Positions 1 to 7,592 of a stretch of DNA of 64,000 nt are shown one piece after another. Source of the DNA: Bifidobacterium hapali (GTDB taxonomy: Bacteria; Actinomycetota; Actinomycetes; Actinomycetales; Bifidobacteriaceae); contig NZ_MWWY01000005.1 of NCBI RefSeq assembly GCF_002259755.1, forward strand, positions 62,001-126,000, given 5' to 3'. The position numbers were made by a program, and so were the translations under genes. The notes beneath the pieces were generated by a model. It had not been told where the DNA came from. It did not search any database and was given only the letters and a program-made list of their open reading frames with translations. How positions within the stretch are numbered: the first letter of the stretch is position 1; each line of letters starts with the position of its first letter.

Positions 1-1239
1 AAACTCGGCGTCCCGCGCTGGTTGCGTGTGATCGGGCTGATATATCTCGCTACGAGTTACGTTGTGGTCGGTGCAGTGGGCACGATGGGCAAAGACTCGC
101 TGCATACCGTATTTTTCTTACCGGCGGCAGTGCTGTTTGTAGAAACCTGTTTGACGCGAGGCCGTGTGCTCGCTCGTCAGCCGGTTGCGGTTGCGTTCGT
201 AGTCGTTCTCTTTGCAACGATTGCCTCGAAACGCACGGCATTGGTGATTGTAATCTGTGCTGGCGTGTGTCTGCTCATAGCGTGCGATCGGGGACGGCGC
301 CGTCGCCATGCGGCATGCTGCCTCGTGTTAGCAATCGTATTTGCGCAAGTGATATTCGCGCCGATCGCTGCGGCTGCAACACATGCCAATCATTCGCCGT
401 CGCGTGAAATATGGGGGATTGTAACGCAGTCGGTTACGCAGGTTGCGCGAGATTATCCGTCGGCTATCTCTCAAGATCAGCGTGCTGCATTGGATGCCAT
501 TATGAATCTTGATCGTGCCACGCTCGAAATGAAGCCGTATCGCAGCAATGAGACGTTCCAGACGTTACGTACTGATCCGTCACCGAGTGCGAGCGAACGA
601 TTCGCAGCGTTACGCGTGTGGGTTCAGCTCGGACTCGCATATCCGGGGGAGTATTTCAAGGCTTGGTCTGGACCGATTCGCGGATGGTGGGACCCGCATG
701 TGAACTTTGCATACCCAACGGATTCGGATTATTTGTTGCGTGGTGGATATTTGCGGCAATGGGCCACTTTTCTGCCAGAAGATGCTGGGATATTACACGA
801 TGGTATTGCAACGCGCAACGCTGATGACATTGCTGATGCGGATACGCGTGCAGCATTACGCGTGACGCAGATTACTCACGATCTTGCACCACTGATGGGC
901 ACGTCTCGTAAAGCCCAATGGCAACGTGACATGTTGGAGCATGTGCGACATTGGGTGCGCGATAATAATCCGCTCACTGCAATGGCCTTATACGTGACGT
1001 GGATTCCGTTATTGACGGGCGTGATATTGCTGATACAAACGATTATGGAACGGCGACGACTACACCGAGATACCAGTGGTGTATCGGCGTATCCTTCCGG
1101 TCGATGTGCAGCATTCAGCTTGTTAGTATTTACGATGTTGTCATTGTACGCTTCGCCGGAAGCGCTGTTCTGGTATCCAATCCCTGTGTTTTGCTCCCTG
1201 CCATTATTTACAGCATTACCGTTGTGTACCCGTTCGTGA
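1..1239 (+). CDS. Large multi-pass membrane protein, C-terminal part (DUF6020-like)
   Basis: The reading frame is open from the first base of the window, so the gene begins upstream and only about 412 C-terminal residues are seen. Several hydrophobic segments lie at both ends (near residues 10-130 and 325-412), with a soluble stretch of about 190 residues between them that is rich in Trp, Tyr and Asp. This layout, membrane helices around an extracytoplasmic domain, resembles the DUF6020 membrane proteins common in bifidobacteria, which look like GT-C glycosyltransferases, but I recognise no catalytic motif. Function is unknown. The stop codon is followed by a 20-bp inverted repeat at 1256-1319. 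Confidence 0.55.
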   Translation, partial: KLGVPRWLRVIGLIYLATSYVVVGAVGTMGKDSLHTVFFLPAAVLFVETCLTRGRVLARQPVAVAFVVVLFATIASKRTALVIVICAGVCLLIACDRGRRRRHAACCLVLAIVFAQVIFAPIAAAATHANHSPSREIWGIVTQSVTQVARDYPSAISQDQRAALDAIMNLDRATLEMKPYRSNETFQTLRTDPSPSASERFAALRVWVQLGLAYPGEYFKAWSGPIRGWWDPHVNFAYPTDSDYLLRGGYLRQWATFLPEDAGILHDGIATRNADDIADADTRAALRVTQITHDLAPLMGTSRKAQWQRDMLEHVRHWVRDNNPLTAMALYVTWIPLLTGVILLIQTIMERRRLHRDTSGVSAYPSGRCAAFSLLVFTMLSLYASPEALFWYPIPVFCSLPLFTALPLCTRS

Positions 1240-1255
1240 CGTCGACTCTACTGTG

Positions 1256-1319
1256 TGTGGGCATAGGCTGTTCATAATAACCTCATATTTGACCATTTCA
1301 TGAACAGCCTATGCCCACA
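1256..1319. repeat. 20-bp perfect inverted repeat, repeat-family member
   Basis: Arms at 1256-1275 and 1300-1319 are perfect reverse complements, with a 24-base loop. The arm core TGTGGGCATAGGCTGTTCAT is close to the repeats found at 63303-63462 (TGTGGGCATGGACTG), so this is more than a simple terminator. It lies 17 bases after the stop codon of the membrane protein gene and may also end its transcript, although no T-run follows. Confidence 0.75.
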
Positions 1320-1407
1320 ACAAGTTATAAGGAACGTCTATAAGTACGTGGCGTTGCGCACCGTAACCAGCCGGTATATTAGCCGATAACAAGTTGCGGG
1401 GAAGGCA

Positions 1408-1965
1408 ATGGTTATGGCGTTAGAAATACTGGACTGGCATGATGGGGATCTGCTGGCAAAGCCGGTGTTAAATGCATTGAACGCGTTAATCGCGTCCGGT
1501 GTGCCGGAACGCTTAATTCTTGGTGTCACTATTAATACGGATGAGGAATCGGATACTGATATATGGTGTCCTCGATATGACGTGCCGTTTGCGAACACCG
1601 GTAACGTGGTCGTCGTGCATACGCATAAGACCCGTAAAGCGCCGCCGCAGTTTGCTGCTGCGCTTGTTACGGCAGATACGCGCGCAGATCTCAACGGTGT
1701 GGTTAAACATACGTTGGAAGTTTCAAAAGTGAGTTTTGCGCCGATTACAGATGCCGTTGAAGCAACTGGTATGGAATCAGGCGGTATGTCGCCAATCGGA
1801 TTGCCGGAAGGCTGGCCGATACTGGTTGACCAGCATATTCTCGCAGTACCGAAACTCTATATTGGCTCAGGTATTCGCCCGTCCAAACTTGTGGTTGACG
1901 GTGCGATTTTCGCTGATCTTCCCGGTGTAACGTTCGTGGCTGGATTAGGAAAACCGCGTTTGTGA
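1408..1965 (+). CDS. YbaK/EbsC-family aminoacyl-tRNA deacylase-like protein
   Basis: A 185-residue protein with the fold signature of the YbaK / ProXp family of trans-editing enzymes that hydrolyse wrongly charged aminoacyl-tRNA. The typical parts are visible: a segment around residues 75-110 that includes KAPPQFAAALVTADTRAD, the SPIGLP loop near residue 128, and the C-terminal GSGIRPSKL...DGAIFADL stretch near residues 152-170. A weak purine-rich site (GGGGAAGG) precedes ATG 1408; ATG 1414 is an alternative start. It stands alone between two hairpin or promoter regions. Which tRNA it edits cannot be read from the sequence. Confidence 0.75.
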   Translation: MVMALEILDWHDGDLLAKPVLNALNALIASGVPERLILGVTINTDEESDTDIWCPRYDVPFANTGNVVVVHTHKTRKAPPQFAAALVTADTRADLNGVVKHTLEVSKVSFAPITDAVEATGMESGGMSPIGLPEGWPILVDQHILAVPKLYIGSGIRPSKLVVDGAIFADLPGVTFVAGLGKPRL

Positions 1966-2034
1966 CAAGCCAGTAACAAGCCAGTGACAAGTCAGCGGCA
2001 ACACATCTTGTGCGAACCGGCTATTTTCTCGTAA

Positions 2035-2046
2035 GTGAACGTTCAC
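2035..2046. promoter_or_regulatory. 12-bp palindrome GTGAACGTTCAC upstream of the glutamate ABC operon
   Basis: A perfect 12-bp palindrome lies 36 bases upstream of the -35 hexamer of the gluA promoter. Its size and form suit a dimeric repressor or activator. Possible owners are a LacI- or GntR-type factor; none is encoded next to it. Confidence 0.45.
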
Positions 2047-2081
2047 AATCGAGCACGAGTTCATTACATGAACAAACCGTG

Positions 2082-2116
2082 TTGATTTGGTAACATGCGG
2101 CCGATATACTGCCCGC
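2082..2116 (+). promoter_or_regulatory. Near-consensus promoter of the glutamate ABC operon, leaderless
   Basis: TTGATT (2082-2087) and TATACT (2105-2110) are separated by exactly 17 bases. The ATG at 2117 follows the -10 by six bases, which is where a primary-sigma transcript would start. No ribosome-binding site precedes the ATG. The mRNA is therefore predicted to begin with the start codon. Confidence 0.7.
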
Positions 2117-2920
2117 ATGTCGCAAATCCAAGAAGAAGAGAAAATCGCCGAAGCTCCGCTTATCCCCGGCGTTGAATATCCTGACCATCCGCTCGTCGAG
2201 CTGACCCACGTCGAAAAGTATTTCGGCGACCTTCACGTACTCAAAGACATCAATCTCGCCGTCAACAAAGGCGAAGTACTCGTCGTCGTCGGACCATCCG
2301 GCTCCGGTAAATCGACAATGTGTCGCACTATCAACCGTCTCGAAACTATCGACTCGGGCGATATTCGTATCGACGGCAAAGCTCTGCCCCAAGAAGGCAA
2401 GGAATTGGCGAGTCTGCGCGCCGAAGTCGGCATGGTATTCCAGTCGTTCAACCTATTTGCTAACAAAACTATCCTCGACAACGTGACGCTCGCTCCGATC
2501 AAAGTACGTCACATGAACAAAACCGAAGCCGAGCATCTGGCAATGGACTTGCTCGCCCGCGTAGGCGTTGACTCTCAGGCTCATAAAATGCCGTCGCAAC
2601 TTTCCGGTGGCCAGCAGCAGCGTGTTGCTATTGCTCGCGCGCTCGCCATGAAGCCGAAAGTCATGCTTTTCGACGAGCCAACATCCGCTCTCGACCCGGA
2701 AATGGTCAACGAAGTGCTCGACGTTATGGTTGAACTGGCTCATGAAGGCATGACCATGATCTGCGTGACCCACGAGATGGGCTTCGCGCGTAAAGCCGCC
2801 GACCGTATTGTCTTCATGGCAGATGGTCAGATTCTTGAGCAAAATACGCCTGATGAGTTCTTTGAACATCCTAAGACTGAACGTGCCAAGGATTTCCTCT
2901 CGAAGATCCTCACTCACTGA
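2117..2920 (+). CDS. gluA: Glutamate/glutamine ABC transporter ATP-binding protein
   Basis: This 267-residue ATPase powers a polar amino acid importer. It has Walker A (GPSGSGKST, near residue 65), Q-loop (FQSFNLF), signature LSGGQQQR, Walker B (VMLFDEP) and the switch His (VTHEMGFA). It is closest in style to GluA/GlnQ of the PAAT family. The frame extends further upstream, but ATG 2117 fits the promoter and the family length; about 28 residues precede the usual ATPase core. It is the first gene of an operon with the binding protein and two permeases, all on the same strand and closely spaced. Glutamate as substrate is inferred from the corynebacterial gluABCD arrangement and is not proven by the sequence. 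Confidence 0.9.
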   Translation: MSQIQEEEKIAEAPLIPGVEYPDHPLVELTHVEKYFGDLHVLKDINLAVNKGEVLVVVGPSGSGKSTMCRTINRLETIDSGDIRIDGKALPQEGKELASLRAEVGMVFQSFNLFANKTILDNVTLAPIKVRHMNKTEAEHLAMDLLARVGVDSQAHKMPSQLSGGQQQRVAIARALAMKPKVMLFDEPTSALDPEMVNEVLDVMVELAHEGMTMICVTHEMGFARKAADRIVFMADGQILEQNTPDEFFEHPKTERAKDFLSKILTH

Positions 2921-2944
2921 AATCAAGGCGGTGAGAGTATAGCT

Positions 2945-3784
2945 ATGATATTTAACCAAACTATGAAACGCATTGCCACGCGCGTACTCGCCGCTGTGGC
3001 TGCGATCGCATGTACTTTATCGCTTGCTGCATGCGGTGAGGATGAAACTGGCAAAATTCGCATCGGTATCAAATTCGATCAACCCGGTCTTGGCTTTAAG
3101 AAATCGGGCACGTATGTCGGTTTTGATGTGGATGTAGCCAAGTATGTTGCAAAAAAACTTGGATATTCTGAAGACGAGATTATCTGGAAAGAGGCACCGT
3201 CCAAGCAGCGTGAAGCCATGTTGCAAAACGGTGACGTTGATATGATTCTCGCTTCCTATTCGATTACTGACGAGCGTAAGAAAGCGGTCTCATTCGCGGG
3301 TCCGTACTTTGTTGCTGGGCAAGATTTGCTTGTGCGCAAAGATGACGAGTCCATCAAAGGTCCGGAAGATTTGAACGGTAAACGACTGTGTTCAGTAACC
3401 GGCTCAACGTCTGCGGCGACTGTGAAGAAGAAGTTTGCGTCTGAAGTTCAGCTCATGGAACAGCCTGGATATGCGGAATGCGCGACCGCACTGTTCTCTG
3501 GCATCGTTGACGCAGTAACAACTGACGATATTATTCTCGCAGGTCTCGCCTCGGCTTCGCGTGGCAAACTCAAGGTTGTTGGCAAGCCGTTTACGCAGGA
3601 ATACTACGGTGTGGGCATCAAGAAAGGTGACACGAAACTCGCCACGCAGATTAATAATGCGATTGCGCAGATGATTCAAGATGGAGCGTGGCAACGTGCT
3701 GTGAGCGATAACACTACTGGCACTGATTACACACCGGATGTGCGATACAATCCGCCGACGCCGAATGAAGGGGAGGAGGAGTGA
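2945..3784 (+). CDS. gluB: Glutamate/glutamine-binding lipoprotein of the ABC importer
   Basis: A 279-residue periplasmic-type binding protein (SBP family 3) held on the outer face of the membrane. The N-terminus has a lipoprotein signal with lipobox LAAC (Cys near residue 30). The body carries family features: GIKFDQPGLGFK, GFDVDVAKYVAKKLG, the DMILASYSITDERKK stretch and a KPFTQEYYGVGIKKGD stretch. A ribosome-binding site (AAGGCGGTGAG) sits nine bases before ATG 2945; an in-frame ATG lies a few codons later. The C-terminus ends in an acidic GEEE tail. Its stop overlaps the start of the next gene by one base (TGATG), so translation of the two is probably coupled. Confidence 0.9.
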   Translation: MIFNQTMKRIATRVLAAVAAIACTLSLAACGEDETGKIRIGIKFDQPGLGFKKSGTYVGFDVDVAKYVAKKLGYSEDEIIWKEAPSKQREAMLQNGDVDMILASYSITDERKKAVSFAGPYFVAGQDLLVRKDDESIKGPEDLNGKRLCSVTGSTSAATVKKKFASEVQLMEQPGYAECATALFSGIVDAVTTDDIILAGLASASRGKLKVVGKPFTQEYYGVGIKKGDTKLATQINNAIAQMIQDGAWQRAVSDNTTGTDYTPDVRYNPPTPNEGEEE

Positions 3785-4461
3785 TGAACGGCTTTATGGA
3801 ACTTTTCAGTCAATATGATGTGCCAGGGGCGTTCCTCGTCAACATTGAATTGACCTTGTGGAGCGCATTGTTCTCCACGATACTTGGCGTGATTCTTGTC
3901 ATGATGCGTATCTCGCCGATCTCGTCGTTGCGTCTCGTAGCCGGCGCATACGTGGAACTGTTTAAGAACCTGCCGCTGACGATCATCATGGTGTTCATGG
4001 TGCTCGGTGCGTATGCGCAGTTAAAACTCAGTTTTTCCGATACATTCGCAGTGAACTTTTTCTGGCTCGCTGTGACTGGCTTGAGCTTATACACAGCGGC
4101 GTTCGTGTGCGAATCGCTGCGCTCTGGCATTAATACGGTTCCGATTGGTCAGGCCGAGGCTGCGCGTGCGCTGGGACTTGGGTTTATGCAGTCGGCCACG
4201 CAGATTATCCTGCCGCAAGCATTCCGTGGTTCAGTCGCTCCGCTTGGCAACACGCTGATCGCACTGTTGAAGAATTCGACGGTCGCTGCGGCTGCTTCGG
4301 TGTCGACGGAAACGTCATCGCTGATGAGTTCGATGATCGAATTCCGCCCAGACGTGATTATTCAGATCTTCCTGATTTTTGCGTTCGGTTATGTGATTTT
4401 GATCATTCCGATCGGCATGCTCACCACGTACCTGTCCAACAAGCTCGCCGTCAGGAGGTGA
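3784..4461 (+). CDS. gluC: Glutamate ABC transporter permease, first subunit
   Basis: A 225-residue integral membrane permease of the HisMQ/GlnP type with about five transmembrane helices. The cytoplasmic EAA loop that docks on the ATPase is clear: GQAEAARALGLGFMQ followed by QIILPQAFR. ATG 3784 overlaps the gluB stop; a GTG one codon upstream is less likely because the GGAGGAG ribosome-binding site lies immediately before it. It should pair with the next gene product to form the channel. Confidence 0.9.
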   Translation: MNGFMELFSQYDVPGAFLVNIELTLWSALFSTILGVILVMMRISPISSLRLVAGAYVELFKNLPLTIIMVFMVLGAYAQLKLSFSDTFAVNFFWLAVTGLSLYTAAFVCESLRSGINTVPIGQAEAARALGLGFMQSATQIILPQAFRGSVAPLGNTLIALLKNSTVAAAASVSTETSSLMSSMIEFRPDVIIQIFLIFAFGYVILIIPIGMLTTYLSNKLAVRR

Positions 4462-4467
4462 CCTAAG

Positions 4468-5751
4468 ATGGCTGATACTTCCAATTCTGTACTGTTTGAC
4501 GAGCCTGGTCCGCGCGGTCGGCGCACGATTCGTATTGCTAACTGGATTGCAGCATTCGTATTCGTAGTGTTGCTGGCATTAGTGTTATTACGCTTGCATA
4601 ATCCGCCGCAAGGAGAGAACCAGCTCAGTTGGGAGCTGTGGAAGCCTGCGCTTGAGCGTGAAGCGTGGACTGATTTTTACTTGCCGGGATTGTGGGCGAC
4701 GATTCGTGCAACGATTGTTGCCGTGATCGGCGCGGTTGCGTTTGGTCTGGTATTCGGCGTAGGACGACTCTTGCCAAACATGGTAATTCGCGGTATTTCT
4801 GCGGTGATTGTCGAGTTTTGCCGCGCGGTGCCAGTGCTGTTGCTCATGATTTTCTTCTGGCGTTGGTTTGCGTTCGCTGGATTGTCGAGTCCGTCGTATT
4901 GGGCGGTCGTGCTCGCGCTCGTACTATATAACGGTTCAGTGGTTGCTGAGCTCGTGCGTTCTGGCGTAGGTAACTTGCCGAACGGACAGCGTGAAGCATC
5001 CCTTGCGCTGGGGTTGACTGAAACTCAGTCACTGATGCAGGTCGAAGTGCCGCAGGCCGTCTACGCGATGCTGCCAGCTGCGGTCACGCAGTTGGTCGTG
5101 GTGCTGAAGGATACTGCGCTCGGTTCAATTATTATGTACACCGATTTGCTGCAAGAGTCACGTCGACTTGGTTCGATGTACTTTAATATTCTGCAAACGT
5201 TGGTGATGGCTGCGGTGATTTATTTCGTTGCTTGTTGGCTGCTGTCTCGTCTTGCTGAATGGCTACCCGAGCGTATGCAGCAGCGTACGGCAGCGCCGGC
5301 CGAACCCGAGCCGGTCGCACCGATCGCCATCATGGACCCGTCGAACGTCAACCAGATTGCGGTGGCGAAGGAAGTGAAGGAATTGCCGCTCGGCGGCACG
5401 CCGCGTAAGTATCACGTGCATCATCGTGGTACGAACGCGTCTATTCGCAACTGGAGGCGCACTCGTTACGAGCAAGGTTACGACGAGACGCATCCCGAAT
5501 CGCAGGTTGACCCAGCGACCGGTGAATTCCCGGCTGCGCGCAAGGCTGCTGAGGATGACAAGGCAGCGAAAGCGAAAGCCGCGCGCGCCAAGCGTAAGAC
5601 CGAGGCGGAAGCTGCTGCCGATGCTGACGATCGTCACGCAGACAAGACCGCACATCACACCGACGCCATGCCGGAACACAATCCCGTGTTCAAACACGGC
5701 AACGACGTGGGCAAGGGAAGAACCGATCTTGGAGGCAAGCCAAAGATTTGA
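4468..5751 (+). CDS. gluD: Glutamate ABC transporter permease, second subunit with long charged tail
   Basis: A 427-residue permease whose first 270 or so residues match the HisMQ family, including the EAA loop NGQREASLALGLTETQ and VEVPQAVYAMLPA. The remaining 155 residues are a hydrophilic, charged tail with AEPEPVAP, a His/Arg-rich patch, an alanine/lysine-rich helix (residues 345-395) and a basic end. Ordinary GluD proteins stop shortly after the last membrane helix. The tail is cytoplasmic if topology is standard. AGGAGGTGA precedes ATG 4468. It is the last gene of the operon; a hairpin follows at 5780-5823. Confidence 0.88.
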   Translation: MADTSNSVLFDEPGPRGRRTIRIANWIAAFVFVVLLALVLLRLHNPPQGENQLSWELWKPALEREAWTDFYLPGLWATIRATIVAVIGAVAFGLVFGVGRLLPNMVIRGISAVIVEFCRAVPVLLLMIFFWRWFAFAGLSSPSYWAVVLALVLYNGSVVAELVRSGVGNLPNGQREASLALGLTETQSLMQVEVPQAVYAMLPAAVTQLVVVLKDTALGSIIMYTDLLQESRRLGSMYFNILQTLVMAAVIYFVACWLLSRLAEWLPERMQQRTAAPAEPEPVAPIAIMDPSNVNQIAVAKEVKELPLGGTPRKYHVHHRGTNASIRNWRRTRYEQGYDETHPESQVDPATGEFPAARKAAEDDKAAKAKAARAKRKTEAEAAADADDRHADKTAHHTDAMPEHNPVFKHGNDVGKGRTDLGGKPKI

Positions 5752-5779
5752 GGTCCCTCGATCTTGCTTGCTTCGCTGC

Positions 5780-5823
5780 GATGCTGTATGACGAGCCTGA
5801 TAGCAGGTGCGTCATATAGCATC
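5780..5823 (+). terminator. Hairpin after the glutamate ABC operon
   Basis: Arms GATGCTGTATGACG (5780-5793) and CGTCATATAGCATC (5810-5823) pair over 14 positions with one G-U. The loop itself contains a CCTG/CAGG pair. There is no T-run, so termination efficiency is uncertain. Confidence 0.6.
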
Positions 5824-5983
5824 GTCCTGCGCGGTGTAAGCGAGAGATATTAGTGGTCTGCGTTAGAAGTTCGTTGACGATGTTCTTGGTTCCCCGTGTT
5901 AGGGGGGGGCTGGTTGATGGTGACATTGACTTCTTGCGACACATATGGAATGGGCGCGCCACCCCACAACGCCGTCACGGACG

Positions 5984-5995
5984 TACAATCGTCGC
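5984..5995 (+). promoter_or_regulatory. -10 element of ppk2, leaderless start
   Basis: TACAAT at 5984-5989 is six bases before the ATG at 5996, with no ribosome-binding site between. No good -35 is seen at 17 bases. The spacing implies a leaderless transcript. Confidence 0.5.
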
Positions 5996-7021
5996 ATGGG
6001 CAAAGATGACAAAAGAACCAGCGACGGTTTCGATGGTGGCGCTGGCAAATCGGGCGGCAAATATATCTTGAAAACGCTGAAACGTGCTCAAGATCGCATC
6101 GCATCGATTGAATCAAGCGATGACGTGGCGACGAGGCTTGCCCGTGCTGCGAAATCAAGTGAGCTGCTGAGCGCTGTCTGGTCGTTGCCGCCGGCGCAAC
6201 GACTGATGTTCCATCAGGGTGCGCGAATCGCAGATATTGATGGCTCGTCTACGCCCGGTTTCGATGGCGGCAAGGATGACGCGGAACGGTTCATTGCGTT
6301 GAGCGCCACCGAGATCGCCCGGTACCAGAACCTCCTATACGCGAACGGCGTGCATGGTTCCAATCGGCGGCTGCTTATCGTGCTGCAGGGCATGGATGCC
6401 TCTGGCAAGGGCGGCATCGTCAAACATGTGTTCCGGCAAGGCAATCCGATGGGGATTCACTATCACGGGTTCGGTTCGCCCAGTGAGGAGGAGCGGGCGC
6501 ACGACTTTCTATGGCGTATCGAATGTGAACTGCCTGACTCTGGCTGGATCGCCGTATTCGATCGGTCGCATTACGAGGATATTGTGATGCCGCGTGTGTA
6601 TGGCACGTTGCCGGAAGTGACGTGGCGAGCGCGGTACGCGCGAATCAACGATTTCGAGCATGATCTCGTTGCGAGCGGCTGCGCGATTATTAAAATCTTC
6701 CTCGTTGTCAGCCGCGACGAACAGAAACGGCATTTTCTCGGTCGCCTCGACGATCCGACGAAACGTTGGAAGTTTGACATGTCTGATCTTGACGCGCGTG
6801 ATCGTTGGGATGATTATATGGCCGCGTGGCAGGAGGTATTCGAGCGCACGAGTACGCTAGCTGCCCCGTGGCATCTGGTGCCCGCAGACAACCGTTGGTA
6901 TTCGCGCGCGGTGGTTTCCGAACTGCTACGCACAAGCCTGAAGAACATGAACATGACATGGCCATCATTCAAGGCCGGTGTCGATCCCGACGAGGCACGG
7001 CGACGTCTCTCAGCAGGGTAG
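5996..7021 (+). CDS. ppk2: Polyphosphate kinase 2 family protein
   Basis: A 341-residue enzyme that transfers phosphate between polyphosphate and nucleotides. The PPK2 core is clear: Walker A-like GMDASGKGG, the RQGNPMG and HYHGFGSPSEEE stretch, Walker B-like FDRSHYED followed by RVYG, the FLVVSRDEQKRHFLGRLDDPTKRWKF lid region (within residues 230-265) and YMAAWQEVFERT. About 75 residues of N-terminal extension precede the core. The start at 5996 is chosen because the -10 element lies six bases before it; the frame is open further upstream. Whether it prefers ADP, GDP or AMP cannot be told here. It is monocistronic and followed by gene debris. Confidence 0.88.
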   Translation: MGKDDKRTSDGFDGGAGKSGGKYILKTLKRAQDRIASIESSDDVATRLARAAKSSELLSAVWSLPPAQRLMFHQGARIADIDGSSTPGFDGGKDDAERFIALSATEIARYQNLLYANGVHGSNRRLLIVLQGMDASGKGGIVKHVFRQGNPMGIHYHGFGSPSEEERAHDFLWRIECELPDSGWIAVFDRSHYEDIVMPRVYGTLPEVTWRARYARINDFEHDLVASGCAIIKIFLVVSRDEQKRHFLGRLDDPTKRWKFDMSDLDARDRWDDYMAAWQEVFERTSTLAAPWHLVPADNRWYSRAVVSELLRTSLKNMNMTWPSFKAGVDPDEARRRLSAG

Positions 7022-7044
7022 CGGTTGCTAGACATCCTCGAGAT

Positions 7045-7310
7045 GCCGCCATCTGGCACAGGTGCACAACCCCAGCCAGTGCATGTATAGAACGGCACGG
7101 TGATACCAGTATCTTCAGCAATGCGTTTGAGAGCATGCATATATGCATTGCCTTCTCGACTGCAATACACCCACTCGTTTGATACACCAGTTGTCATTTC
7201 CCACGGTGCAGAGGAATGCATATATTCATTGTCTAGCTGTGAGGCAATGATCGGACCGCCGTCCTGATAGCGTAAGCCGGTGATTTGTTCGCCAATCTTG
7301 GAAAAATAGT
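7045..7310 (-). pseudogene. Fragment of a GH35-type beta-galactosidase catalytic domain
   Basis: Read on the minus strand, this stretch encodes about 88 residues with clear glycoside hydrolase features: a GGPIIASQLDNEY segment, whose Asn-Glu pair corresponds to the acid/base region of GH35 enzymes, then YMHALKRIAEDTGITVPFYT and TGWGCAPVPDG. There is no start codon of its own in a sensible place. The coding signal stops just after the ppk2 stop codon on one side and at about 7310 on the other, where LacI-type sequence begins on the opposite strand. It is a remnant that has lost both its N-terminal and C-terminal parts. The family assignment rests on motif recognition only. Confidence 0.7.
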
Positions 7311-7435
7311 GGCTTGATTGGACTGCTCCTACTGCTGTGGAACGTATTCTTGCGCGTATCGATGACACATCTCTCCAGCCGGAACTGTTGACCACGCATT
7401 CGCACGTTGTTACTCGTGCGACCACGCGGCGATAG
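7310..7435 (+). pseudogene. C-terminal fragment of a LacI-type regulator (copy A)
   Basis: The plus strand encodes about 40 residues ending in a stop: the stretch AVERILARIDDTSLQPELL, then a THSHVVTRATT end. This is the usual C-terminus of LacI/GalR sugar regulators (AAE.LL.RID..., then V....LV.R.ST). An in-frame stop lies just upstream at 7307-7309, so it cannot be part of a longer protein. The same sequence occurs again at 8958-9061 with only a few changes. Confidence 0.7.
7329..7435. repeat. Direct repeat of about 105 bp flanking the AAA ATPase gene, left copy
   Basis: Compared with 8958-9061, this copy has about three substitutions and one extra codon (CGG) before the stop. The two copies are in the same orientation about 1.6 kb apart, and the ATPase gene lies between them. 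Confidence 0.85.
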
Positions 7436-7530
7436 ATAGGACATCATTATCTTGTGTAAGGTGTCAGAAAGCGATGATCACAGTACTGAGATAATTTGAT
7501 TATGTGCAGATAATAGAGGTATATCTATTA

Positions 7531-7573
7531 TATAATGTACAAGAATAAGAGATAAAACTACTCTATAATGTAC
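7531..7573 (+). promoter_or_regulatory. AT-rich leader with two TATAAT boxes before the ATPase gene
   Basis: TATAATGTAC occurs twice, at 7531-7540 and 7564-7573, 33 bases apart, within a stretch much richer in A and T than the surroundings. Each contains a perfect -10 hexamer. No matching -35 is obvious. The second box is 24 bases before ATG 7593. Confidence 0.45.
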
Positions 7574-7592
7574 ATATTGCAAGGTGCTGAGC

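Noticed and set aside
1965..1995. ACAAGCCAGT-type units repeated three times after the YbaK gene
   Set aside because: Only about three short imperfect units; too small to call a repeat array and with no match elsewhere in the window.
5898..5913. Run of eight G bases upstream of ppk2
   Set aside because: It could suggest slippage, but it is outside any reading frame and before the predicted transcript start, so no phase-variable product follows.
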